In this document: piece by piece, positions 1 to 6,751 of the stretch
Numbering within the stretch: position 1 is the first letter of the stretch
Layout: every line of letters begins with the position of its first letter
From: Desulfamplus sp.
Lineage (GTDB): Bacteria > Desulfobacterota > Desulfobacteria > Desulfobacterales > Desulfobacteraceae
Assembly: GCA_015233755.1 (NCBI GenBank)
Contig: JADFXA010000001.1
Location: 1 to 9,632 of the forward strand
Direction of reading: 5' to 3'
Length of the DNA: 9,632 nucleotides
Program-made: the position numbers and the translations under genes
Notes under the pieces: generated by a model
Databases searched by the model: none
Seen by the model: only the letters and a program-made list of their open reading frames with translations
Told to the model about the DNA's origin: nothing

Positions 1-95
1 TGGCAGCAATCAAAACTGCTGATATGCTTCTTGGGCATGATAACTTTTGCGGAAACTATCTCAGAGGTGTTCGTGCTGGAGTTATAGAAAGTTAA
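1..95 (+). CDS. 3' end of an unrecognised protein (5' truncated by window edge)
   Basis: An open frame enters from the left edge (first full codon at 3) and stops at TAA 93-95. It gives about 30 residues ending in GHDNFCGNYLRGVRAGVIES. The composition is that of an ordinary soluble protein C-terminus, with no hydrophobic stretch. I do not recognise the family from so short a tail. Frame 1 is also open to TAG 84-86, but its peptide is less protein-like. The 114 bases between this stop and the next gene suggest separate expression of the solute-binding protein downstream. The assignment as coding rests only on open frame and composition. Confidence 0.5.
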   Translation, partial: AAIKTADMLLGHDNFCGNYLRGVRAGVIES

Positions 96-195
96 TTATC
101 TAAGTTCTACTTGTTTTGTTTTATGATATTGTTTTATCCAAAGCATCAATCATCAGACAAAATTGTGTCTCTATATGTATTGAAAGAACAATTTT

Positions 196-203
196 AGAAG
201 GAG
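196..203 (+). promoter_or_regulatory. Strong ribosome binding site of the solute-binding protein gene
   Basis: AGAAGGAG lies six bases before the ATG at 210. It is one of the strongest Shine-Dalgarno matches in the window and fixes that start. Upstream, an AGACA/TGTCT inverted repeat (155-159 and 166-170) sits in the leader region and may be a small hairpin. I could not identify a convincing -35/-10 pair. Confidence 0.75.
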
Positions 204-209
204 TACGTT

Positions 210-965
210 ATGAAAAAAATATTTATCTCTATCGTATTTGTATTGCTATCTTTATCTATTTGTAATGCAGAGGAAAAAGTAATTCAGGCAGCTGCTGATA
301 ATTATCCGCCATTTGTTGATGCTTCAGATGTTAAGGAAGGTTTAGCAATGGTACTTATTAGAGCAGCCTATGCAACCCAAGGATACACAGTAAAACTTGT
401 ATTTGTGCCATGGGCAAGAGCTGAAAATATGACTGTCGAAGGTAAATATGATATTCTGCCTGATGTTTGGGTAAATGATAACAGAAAAAAAGTTATGATG
501 TTCAGCGAGCCTTATGCCTCTAATGCTGTAAAAATAATCACTAATGCTAATGATCCTTTTGTGTTTGATGGTGTTGAATCTTTGAAAGGAAAGAAAATAG
601 GAACCGTAAGAAATTATGGTTATAGTATTAATGGTGTTGACATAAGAGAGATAAAAGATTTTACTTGCGAGGATGCTGTAGATATTGCTACAAATATTAA
701 AAAATTGGTGGGTAAAAGATTTGACCTTACTTTAGAAGACGAGATTGTTGCTCGCGTAACAATAGCGAATCAAATTCCAGACCTTCTTACTAAAGTAAAA
801 TTTTCAGAAAAAGCACTTTTTTCAAATAATTTGCATGTAACTGCTGGGCTAAAAAATCCAAGACATAAAGAATTTATTGATGCGTTTAATAAAGGACTTG
901 CTGAAATAAAGGCAAATGGTGAATTTAAGAAAATTTTTGAAAGTTATGGTGTAAAAATAGAGTAA
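210..965 (+). CDS. Periplasmic solute-binding protein, family 3 (amino-acid/polar solute type)
   Basis: This 251-residue protein is a secreted ligand-binding protein of the SBP_bac_3 type, the binding component of polar amino-acid ABC importers and of some sensory systems. Residues 1-20 form a signal peptide: MKK, a hydrophobic core, then CNA before EEK. Cys18 is preceded by Ile, so a lipoprotein box is unlikely. Family landmarks are NYPPF (31-35), the GLAMVLIRAA helix (44-53), PWARAENMTVEGKYDILP (67-84), R92 followed by FSEPY (98-102), and GKKIGTVRNYGYS (127-139). The length is normal for the family and the C-terminus (FKKIFESYGVKI) is complete. No permease or ATPase gene lies beside it. An intrinsic terminator follows, so it looks monocistronic. 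The nearby hybrid kinase and chemoreceptor remnant raise the possibility that it delivers a ligand to a sensor rather than to a transporter. The ligand cannot be predicted. Confidence 0.88.
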   Translation: MKKIFISIVFVLLSLSICNAEEKVIQAAADNYPPFVDASDVKEGLAMVLIRAAYATQGYTVKLVFVPWARAENMTVEGKYDILPDVWVNDNRKKVMMFSEPYASNAVKIITNANDPFVFDGVESLKGKKIGTVRNYGYSINGVDIREIKDFTCEDAVDIATNIKKLVGKRFDLTLEDEIVARVTIANQIPDLLTKVKFSEKALFSNNLHVTAGLKNPRHKEFIDAFNKGLAEIKANGEFKKIFESYGVKIE

Positions 966-1030
966 AATTTCATATATTAAACTGTAGATACTCATGGCTG
1001 TCGGCTATTCGTCTCTACTTGATAAAATAT

Positions 1031-1070
1031 AAACAAAAAAGGCAACTTCTAAAAGTTGCCTTTTTTGTTT
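1031..1070 (+). terminator. Intrinsic terminator, perfect 18-bp stem, likely bidirectional
   Basis: AAACAAAAAAGGCAACTT (1031-1048) and its exact reverse complement (1053-1070) enclose a four-base CTAA loop. The GGCAACTT core is followed by TTTTTT on the + strand. The matching A-run before the stem gives a U-run on the opposite strand, so it could stop transcription both ways. It lies 65 bases after the solute-binding protein stop codon and closes that transcription unit. Confidence 0.92.
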
Positions 1071-1074
1071 ATGA

Positions 1075-1218
1075 CAGCAAAGGATCTATTGGGCAACTAT
1101 TATAAAAAGCTTAAAATCAAATATATCGGGACGTGTTGCGGATATAAAAAACTTTTCAAAGATTATTGAAGATGTTAATCTTTTATTAATTATTATTACA
1201 TCTGCGATTGAAGAATAA
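1075..1218 (+). pseudogene. Decayed fragment of a methyl-accepting chemotaxis protein signalling domain
   Basis: The frame between TGA 1072-1074 and TAA 1216-1218 encodes about 47 residues. From about 1096 they read as the distal half of a chemoreceptor cytoplasmic arm: IIKSLKSNISG, then VADIKNFSKIIEDVN, then a segment ending in ITSAIEE. In intact receptors this region runs ...I..ISKII.DVN....IASAIEEQ. Here the expected Gln codon (CAA) after EE is TAA. There is no start codon with a ribosome binding site, and no hairpin tip, membrane segment or C-terminal remainder is present. It is therefore a relic rather than a working gene. A 32-residue ATG frame at 1071 overlaps it in another frame and has no family resemblance. 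The resemblance was judged by eye only. Confidence 0.5.
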
Positions 1219-1393
1219 TTAATTGTAAGATTAGTAATTTAAAAATAAATTGTTGATAACAAGGTCATGGAATACAATGCACGGCGGTGTATGAAGCAAA
1301 ATTTAGTCATGGCATCTGCCCAAAATGTTTATAAAATATTATCTTGAATATTATGAATAAACAAAACACAATAAAGAATAATAAAAGACTGAT
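1219..1393. other. AT-rich intergenic spacer before the histidine kinase gene
   Basis: No gene is supported here. Most of it is A/T-rich sequence with stops in all frames. A less AT-rich patch at about 1260-1320 contains two GTCATGG copies (1264-1270 and 1306-1312) and a short ATACA/TGTAT inverted repeat (1272-1276 and 1288-1292). A 26-codon ATG frame begins at 1267 but has no ribosome binding site. The kinase promoter should lie in this spacer, but I could not pick out a convincing -35/-10 pair. Confidence 0.5.
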
Positions 1394-3649
1394 ATGATTC
1401 AAAATAATAAACTCAACAACTTACCTGAAACTTCAACTCATAAACCATCAAAAAGATATTCAATAGCATTTCGATTGACGTTAAGCCTTGCAATAGCCGT
1501 AGCTGTTATGTCGTTATTAAGTTCAATAATGATGTATTTCAATGCTAAAAAAGATATGGAGAATAAACTTGAACAAGAAGCTGATAAAAGTATTGAGTTT
1601 ATTGCTGGTATCCTCGCATTTCCTTTATGGAATTTAGATTACAAAAATATAGAAACAATTGGAGTCACTCTTTTTCAAAATGATTTAATAGCCTCTTTAA
1701 TTATTACAAAACATTCTCGTCAACTTATCTACTCACTCTCCAGAAAAGAGAGTGGAGAAAGATATATTAAAAGGATAAGAGAGATAGTATACCAAGGAAA
1801 AAAGCTTGGAGAAATTCAGGTTGAACTGACAAATAGAGAAAATAAAGAGTATATTCATCAATTGTTATGGAATCTTGGAAAAATCACTATATTTATTCTG
1901 TTATCTTTGTTGTTTTTTACAGGATGTTTTATTAGGCGATATTTAAAAAAACCTTTGGAAATCCTTAATCTTAATATCAAGGAGTATACTGCCGGCAGGT
2001 ATAATTCCTGGAAAACTCTTCCTTATGCTGAATTTCAAAATGTTGAGCATGTTCTTGTTGAAATGGAAAACACTATACAACAACAAATGGATTCATTGAG
2101 ACAGAGCGAAGAGAAATATAGAGTTCTGTTTGAATCATTCCCTCTTGGCATTACTATCACAGACAACGAAGGGGAAATTCTTGAAAGCAATGCCATGTCA
2201 AAACAACTTATCAAGATTCCTAATTCAAACCATAAAAGACTATCAATAATTAATAAGGAAGTCTGGACAATTATAAGAGGGGACGGTTCTGTTATGCCTG
2301 TTGATGAATATCCTTCTGTAAGAGCATTAAAAGAGAATCGTATTATTCAAAATGTTGAAATGGGATTTGTTAAGCCTAATAAAGATATAACTTGGCTCAA
2401 TGTAACTGCAGCACCTATTCCTCTTGATAAATACGGTGCTGCTATTACCTATGGAGATATAACAGAAAAAAAGAAGATACAAAAACAGCTTCAGCAAGCT
2501 CAGAAGATGGAGGCTATAGGTACACTTGCAGGTGGTATAGCTCATGACTTTAATAATATTCTTTTTCCGATCCTTGGTTATACTGAAATGTTGTTAAAAG
2601 ATATTTCTGAAGATAGCCCTTTTAGATCACGCCTTGATAAAATTCATGATGCTGCAATGAGAGCAAAATCTCTTGTAAATCAAATTCTTACTTTTTCCCG
2701 CCAAGAAAAAAGTGAGCCAATCGTTATGAAAATACAGCATATTTTAAAAGAGGCTCTATCGCTTATGCGTGCCGCAATACCAGCAACAATTGAGATAAGG
2801 CAGGATATAAAAAAAGAGTGTGGTTTAATCAAAGCTGATCCTACTCAAATTCATCAGATTATTATGAATCTTGTAACTAATGCCTATCATGCTATGGAAG
2901 ATAATGGCGGAGTAATGACTGTAGTCCTAAAAGAGATTGAGCTTAATAAACAAGAGGCTCTTCAATTGAATATAGAAAAGGGAAGTCATGCTTGTTTGAC
3001 AGTATCTGATACTGGAATAGGAATACCTGAAGATGTGATAGAAAAAATATTTGACCCCTTTTTTACAACAAAAACACAAGGCAGAGGCACGGGTATAGGG
3101 CTATCAGTTGTTCAAGGTATTGTAAAAAATGCTGGCGGCAGTATTCATCTTAAAAGTGAAGTTGGAATAGGTACAGAGTTTAATCTCTATTTTCCTATTG
3201 TTGATAGTCGAACTAAAGAGGAAGGAAAAATTGCAAAACGTTCGTCATTGCAAGGAGGAACTGAAAACATATTGATTGTAGATGATGAAGAAACTTTGAT
3301 TGAAATGCAAAAAGATATGTTAGAGCGTTTAGGTTATAAAGTTACTGCATGCAAAAACAGTGTTGAAGCGTTAGAGATATTTCGTGAAAATCCAAATAAA
3401 TTTGATATTGTAATTACTGATTTTGCAATGCCAAATTTATCAGGAGAGAAACTCGCGATTCAGATGCTTCAAATACGTTCTGATATTCCAATAGTGTTAT
3501 GCACAGGTTTTAGCACTATGTCAGAAGAGAAAATTTTTTCTATGGGAATCAAAGGTTTGCTAATGAAACCAGTAGATATAGAATCTTTTGATAAAAAGAT
3601 ACGCGAGATTCTTAACGCAAATAGACCTATTCAGATAGGTTTGGCTTAA
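1394..3649 (+). CDS. Membrane-bound hybrid sensor histidine kinase (sensor-HAMP-PAS-HisKA-HATPase-REC)
   Basis: This 751-residue protein is an inner-membrane sensor that autophosphorylates on His and passes phosphate to its own receiver domain. Membrane segments lie at about 27-48 and 163-180. They flank a roughly 110-residue extracytoplasmic domain with a PLWNLD motif (77-82). A HAMP-like linker (about 181-232, KKPLEIL) is followed by a short coiled coil and a PAS domain (about 238-358). The H-box GGIAHDFNN places the phosphoacceptor at H384. The ATPase domain shows N492/N496, D539 in DTGIGIPE, a DPFFTTK segment and the GRGTGIGLS lid. The receiver domain (about 624-742) keeps D630/D631, phosphoacceptor D676, T704 and K725. 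It ends in a receiver without a DNA-binding output, so a phosphotransfer protein or response regulator must be encoded elsewhere. Upstream Shine-Dalgarno sequence is weak. The secreted binding protein gene nearby is a possible input partner, by inference. Confidence 0.95.
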   Translation: MIQNNKLNNLPETSTHKPSKRYSIAFRLTLSLAIAVAVMSLLSSIMMYFNAKKDMENKLEQEADKSIEFIAGILAFPLWNLDYKNIETIGVTLFQNDLIASLIITKHSRQLIYSLSRKESGERYIKRIREIVYQGKKLGEIQVELTNRENKEYIHQLLWNLGKITIFILLSLLFFTGCFIRRYLKKPLEILNLNIKEYTAGRYNSWKTLPYAEFQNVEHVLVEMENTIQQQMDSLRQSEEKYRVLFESFPLGITITDNEGEILESNAMSKQLIKIPNSNHKRLSIINKEVWTIIRGDGSVMPVDEYPSVRALKENRIIQNVEMGFVKPNKDITWLNVTAAPIPLDKYGAAITYGDITEKKKIQKQLQQAQKMEAIGTLAGGIAHDFNNILFPILGYTEMLLKDISEDSPFRSRLDKIHDAAMRAKSLVNQILTFSRQEKSEPIVMKIQHILKEALSLMRAAIPATIEIRQDIKKECGLIKADPTQIHQIIMNLVTNAYHAMEDNGGVMTVVLKEIELNKQEALQLNIEKGSHACLTVSDTGIGIPEDVIEKIFDPFFTTKTQGRGTGIGLSVVQGIVKNAGGSIHLKSEVGIGTEFNLYFPIVDSRTKEEGKIAKRSSLQGGTENILIVDDEETLIEMQKDMLERLGYKVTACKNSVEALEIFRENPNKFDIVITDFAMPNLSGEKLAIQMLQIRSDIPIVLCTGFSTMSEEKIFSMGIKGLLMKPVDIESFDKKIREILNANRPIQIGLA

Positions 3650-3707
3650 AGTAGTTGTTTATCAATGGATATAAATTAATTTTAATTATCCTTTAAGAAA
3701 TGTTTAT

Positions 3708-4460
3708 ATGAAATTTAATAGAGAAAAATTCAAACGAACAGAGCTTCTACTTGGTTCATTGGCAATGGATAGACTTGAAGAGTCAACCGTTACTGTAGTG
3801 GGGCTTGGAGCTGTAGGCTCCCATGTCATTGAATCTCTTGCAAGAAGCGGCATAGGTAAGCTGAGAATTGTTGATTTTGATGAGATTGGCATTAGTAATT
3901 TTAACCGTCAACTACTTGCATTGGAATCAAATATTGGCACTCTTAAAACACAAGCAGCCATTACAAGGCTAAAGCAGATAAATCCAGATATGGATGTCGA
4001 ATGTTTTAATACTCTCTGTCATAAAGAGACATTTGATTATGTATTTAATTCGGATACAGGGATTGTGGTTGATGCAATTGACAGCTTAAATCCAAAGGTT
4101 AATATCCTCTATGAACTGATACAAAAAAATATTCCAGTCATTTCAAGTATGGGAGCAGCAAGACGCAAAGATCCATCAGCAATAAAAGTTGGAGATATTT
4201 CTGAAACAATGGGGTGTCCGTTAGCAAAATCGGTCAGAAAGAGATTAAGGAGAATGGGCGTTGAAAGTGGTATTCGATGTGTCTATTCAACAGAAATAGC
4301 TAAAAAAGATACAGTTTCAGATGAGCTTGAGGATAATTATTTTGATAGCGGCAGGCTTAGAAACCCAATGGGAAGTCTTTCAATGATAAGTGGTATTTTT
4401 GGTTATACTGTAGCACTTGAAGTTTTAAAGATTATTTTATACGATTTGGTAGAGTGGTAG
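3708..4460 (+). CDS. tcdA: tRNA threonylcarbamoyladenosine dehydratase TcdA (ThiF/E1-like family)
   Basis: TcdA uses ATP to activate the carboxylate of t6A at tRNA position 37 and cyclise it to ct6A; it belongs to the E1-like adenylating enzymes. In this 250-residue protein the Rossmann nucleotide loop is GLGAVGSH (32-39), with LARSGIG (44-50) and DFDEIGISNFNRQ (56-68), where D56/D58, N64, R67 and Q68 match E1 family positions. The GTLK motif gives K80, and VDAIDS carries D122 and D125. SSMGAARRKDPSAIKVGDIS (146-165) followed by CPLAKSVRKRLRR (170-182) is characteristic of TcdA rather than MoeB or ThiF. There is no CxxC zinc pair of the MoeB kind. Length is normal for TcdA. Upstream Shine-Dalgarno is weak (AAGAA about eight bases before the ATG). 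It opens the co-directional block and is followed 97 bases later by another tRNA-modification gene. Confidence 0.92.
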   Translation: MKFNREKFKRTELLLGSLAMDRLEESTVTVVGLGAVGSHVIESLARSGIGKLRIVDFDEIGISNFNRQLLALESNIGTLKTQAAITRLKQINPDMDVECFNTLCHKETFDYVFNSDTGIVVDAIDSLNPKVNILYELIQKNIPVISSMGAARRKDPSAIKVGDISETMGCPLAKSVRKRLRRMGVESGIRCVYSTEIAKKDTVSDELEDNYFDSGRLRNPMGSLSMISGIFGYTVALEVLKIILYDLVEW

Positions 4461-4464
4461 TTTT

Positions 4465-4490
4465 AGAGCCTTAAATATTTAAAAAGCTCT
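4465..4490 (+). other. Weak A/T-rich hairpin between tcdA and cmoA
   Basis: AGAGC (4465-4469) pairs with GCTCT (4486-4490). The interior holds the self-complementary TTAAATATTTAA (4471-4482). Only a few G-C pairs are present and the following sequence is TTGG rather than a T-run. A full terminator is therefore doubtful; it may be an attenuating hairpin or chance in AT-rich sequence. Confidence 0.25.
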
Positions 4491-4557
4491 TTGGATAGAT
4501 GTGAAAATGGTATTGTAGATACTTTAACGTAGTAATGTTGGATTAAATTTTTGAGTA

Positions 4558-5304
4558 ATGAAAAAAGATAATATATTTACCTTTAAAAGAGAGCCTGTAG
4601 CTGCTTTTGAGTTCAATGAAGAGGTTACATCTGTTTTTGACGATATGATTAAACGCTCAGTTCCTCTTTATATGGAGAGTCTTAAAAGGCAGTGTCAACT
4701 TACTGAACGATTTTATAAAAAAGGAACAAAAATTTACGATCTTGGATGTTCTCATGGCAATCTTGGTATTATGATACATGAAGAGTTTAAAGAACAGCCT
4801 TATAAAATGATCGCCGTTGATAGCTCACCATCAATGATTGAAAAATACCGTAATAGATTGGAAGATATTTGTGGTTATAGAGAAGAAAATAATATTTCTC
4901 TTGTATGTGGACTTGCAGAAAATATATCTATTTCCAACGCATCTGTTGTTATTGTAAATCTTACAATGCAGTTTATTCAACCCGTAAAAAGAGATGATTT
5001 TATTAAAGAGATTTATAATGGTCTTATTGATGGCGGTATTTTGTTGTTGACGGAAAAGATTATCCATCAAAATAAGATAATATCAGATCTTGAGCAGGAT
5101 TTTTATAAATCATTCAAATTAGAAAATGGTTATTCAGAGCTTGAAATAAGCAGAAAACGCGATTCTCTTGAGAATGTTTTGATTCCTGAAACTATAGAGT
5201 CTCATATAAAACGATTAGAAAATAGTGGATTTAATACAATGGATGTTTGGCTTAAATGGTTTAACTTTGCATCAATAATTGCTATTAAAGATAGTAAACT
5301 ATAA
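4558..5304 (+). CDS. cmoA: Carboxy-S-adenosyl-L-methionine synthase CmoA
   Basis: CmoA converts S-adenosylmethionine and prephenate into carboxy-SAM and phenylpyruvate. CmoB then uses carboxy-SAM to make cmo5U at wobble position 34 of tRNAs. This 248-residue protein matches the family closely and at full length (E. coli CmoA is about the same size). Landmarks are VFDDMIKRSVPLY (26-38), the SAM-binding loop IYDLGCSHGN (59-68), AVDSSPSMIE (86-95), VNLTMQF (133-139), GLIDGGILLLTEK (155-167) and NGYSELEISRKRDSLENV (190-207). The conserved Arg that holds the carboxyl group falls in this last segment (R201). The start is fixed because TGA lies two codons upstream in frame. There is no clear Shine-Dalgarno, so translation may be weak. 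No cmoB is present in the window. It ends nine bases before the aconitase X gene, so the two are probably co-transcribed. Confidence 0.95.
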   Translation: MKKDNIFTFKREPVAAFEFNEEVTSVFDDMIKRSVPLYMESLKRQCQLTERFYKKGTKIYDLGCSHGNLGIMIHEEFKEQPYKMIAVDSSPSMIEKYRNRLEDICGYREENNISLVCGLAENISISNASVVIVNLTMQFIQPVKRDDFIKEIYNGLIDGGILLLTEKIIHQNKIISDLEQDFYKSFKLENGYSELEISRKRDSLENVLIPETIESHIKRLENSGFNTMDVWLKWFNFASIIAIKDSKL

Positions 5305-5313
5305 AGATTTTAG

Positions 5314-6630
5314 ATGAAACTAACAGATAATGACAAAAAAATACTTAACGGCGATAATGGTTTAGCTCCACAAAAAGCTATGGAGCTTATTGTTAGATAT
5401 GGTGAAATTGTTGGTGCAGAGTCACTCTGTTCTGTAACATGGGCAGACCTTTTTTGCGGATGCCATAGCTATCTTGGAGTTGCAAATAGTATAGATTTTG
5501 ACGAAGTTTTTTCAAAAATGGCTCTTTGCACCAATGAGAAAGCAACTCTTGAGAAAATGGCAAACGGCTGCATCTGCTATTCTGGAGTTGAGCCTGACTG
5601 CACTGAAATCCCTGAAAAGATGTTCATGTCTGATGATAAAAAAGCCCTTAACCTTTCATTTTTATCTCGCTTTGTTGATGCTAATGTGATTTTAAGCGGT
5701 AACTGTATTCCTTATCTAACAGGATTTGTTCCAATTATGGGTGACCATTTTGTAAGTTGTGAATCAAGTGCTGTTCTATTTATGAACTCGATGTGGGGTG
5801 CAATGGGAAATGGAGATGGAATTGAAGCAAGTTTTTGTGCCGCTGTTTGTGGACGCACACCACTTGCTGGTATGCACCTTAAAGAAAAACGTATTGGGAC
5901 TATTGAAGTAAGAATCACCACAAATCCAAAAACTCTCCATGACTGGGACAATCTTGGTTATGCTTTAGGAAGAAAACTTCCACCTCATTCTATCCCTGTT
6001 TTTACAGGAAACTATGAAAAGCCAAATTCAATTATCTTAAAGACCTTTTTTGCATCTCTTGCCTGCTCAAGCGGAACTGAGATGTGTCATATTGTTGGTA
6101 TTACACCAGAAGCTCCAAGTTATGAAGAAGCATTTAAGAAATCAAAACTTATCGATGGTAAATGCTGTGGCAATAGAAAAGTTGACTCTATAACTCTCTC
6201 TATTGAAGAGATAGAAAAGGCAAAGTTATCTTTAACAAGCAAAGATTCATCAAGTTGTCGAACAAAACATATTGATTATATTACAATTGGCTGCCCTCAC
6301 CTTCATATTGAAGAGCTGCGTGAAGTTGCAAGATTTCTTGATGGAAAAAAGATTCATTCTGGCACCCATGTTGATATTTGGACAACAGGGCCTATGAAAT
6401 ATATGGCAGAAAGATGTGGGTATGCCAAAGTAATTGAGAATGCTGGTGCAAATATTTTGACAGGAGGCTGCCCTTCAAATCGTGGTTATCCAAATGGAAC
6501 AAAGAAAGTTGCGTTTGATTCGTCAAAACAGAGACAAGATGCACCAATAAATCTTGGAAATGATAACATATTTTTTGGCTCTCGACAGAGCTGTCTTGAA
6601 TCTGCGATAAAAGGTTATTGGGTTGAATAG
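5314..6630 (+). CDS. Aconitase X large (catalytic) subunit, DUF521/AcnX family
   Basis: Aconitase X proteins are iron-sulfur dehydratases related to aconitase. Known members dehydrate cis-3-hydroxy-L-proline (bacteria) or mevalonate 5-phosphate (archaea). This 438-residue protein is the catalytic subunit. Recognisable segments are the N-terminal LNGDNGLAPQKAMELIVRYG (11-30), GNCIPYLTGFVPIMGDH (129-145), CESSAVLFMNS (149-159), IGCPHLHIEEL (325-335), the THVDIWTTG segment (351-359) and ILTGGCPSNRGYPNG (381-395). C131, C327 and C386 are the likely cluster ligands. Two departures from the usual pattern are visible. The GArTNRegG-like loop after the NS motif reads GAMGNGDG (162-169), and the Asp normally found just before the third Cys is Gly. 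The protein is also cysteine-rich. It is separate from its swivel subunit, which lies 121 bases downstream. The substrate is unknown. Confidence 0.9.
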   Translation: MKLTDNDKKILNGDNGLAPQKAMELIVRYGEIVGAESLCSVTWADLFCGCHSYLGVANSIDFDEVFSKMALCTNEKATLEKMANGCICYSGVEPDCTEIPEKMFMSDDKKALNLSFLSRFVDANVILSGNCIPYLTGFVPIMGDHFVSCESSAVLFMNSMWGAMGNGDGIEASFCAAVCGRTPLAGMHLKEKRIGTIEVRITTNPKTLHDWDNLGYALGRKLPPHSIPVFTGNYEKPNSIILKTFFASLACSSGTEMCHIVGITPEAPSYEEAFKKSKLIDGKCCGNRKVDSITLSIEEIEKAKLSLTSKDSSSCRTKHIDYITIGCPHLHIEELREVARFLDGKKIHSGTHVDIWTTGPMKYMAERCGYAKVIENAGANILTGGCPSNRGYPNGTKKVAFDSSKQRQDAPINLGNDNIFFGSRQSCLESAIKGYWVE

Positions 6631-6661
6631 TAAATTTCTTGCAAGATTTTAATTACTTGCT

Positions 6662-6705
6662 TGAGTTTACTGGATAAAAACTTATTACGGTTTAGGCTAA
6701 ACTCA
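6662..6705 (+). other. Inverted repeat in the gap between the aconitase X subunit genes
   Basis: TGAGTTTA (6662-6669) and TAAACTCA (6698-6705) are exact reverse complements separated by 28 bases. With few G-C pairs and no following T-run it is not a typical terminator. It could be an operator or an mRNA hairpin that sets subunit stoichiometry. Confidence 0.35.
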
Positions 6706-6712
6706 GTTTATG

Positions 6713-6742
6713 ACCTTGAACAGTATAGATAAAGAGCAAGGT
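6713..6742 (+). promoter_or_regulatory. Possible hairpin covering the ribosome binding site of the small-subunit gene
   Basis: ACCTTG (6713-6718) is the reverse complement of CAAGGT (6737-6742). The second arm contains AAGG, the only Shine-Dalgarno-like sequence before the ATG at 6752. If the stem forms it would hide the ribosome binding site. A 12-codon frame (ATG 6710 to TAA 6746-6748) runs through the same segment and could act as a leader peptide, though it has no ribosome binding site of its own. The six-pair stem may be chance. Confidence 0.3.
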
Positions 6743-6751
6743 AACTAATAG

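Noticed and set aside
984..1018. GTAGA/TCTAC inverted repeat after the solute-binding protein gene
   Set aside because: Only five pairs around a 25-base loop; the perfect terminator just downstream explains transcription ending.
1071..1169. 32-codon ATG frame starting right after the terminator
   Set aside because: There is no ribosome binding site, it begins at the foot of a terminator, and the overlapping frame shows chemoreceptor similarity instead.
2327..2545. Open frame on the - strand inside the kinase gene
   Set aside because: It lies wholly within the PAS/HisKA coding region, has no family resemblance and mirrors the codon pattern of the real gene.
3650..3707. Possible promoter before tcdA (TTGTTT at 3655 with A/T-rich -10 region)
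   Set aside because: The spacer sequence is so A/T-rich that -10-like hexamers occur everywhere and none has a good match at 17 bases.
3708..4460. Reading the E1-like gene as moeB or thiF
   Set aside because: No CxxC zinc pair or neighbouring ThiS/MoaD-type gene, and the SSMGAARRKDP and PLAKSVRKRLRR segments are typical of TcdA.
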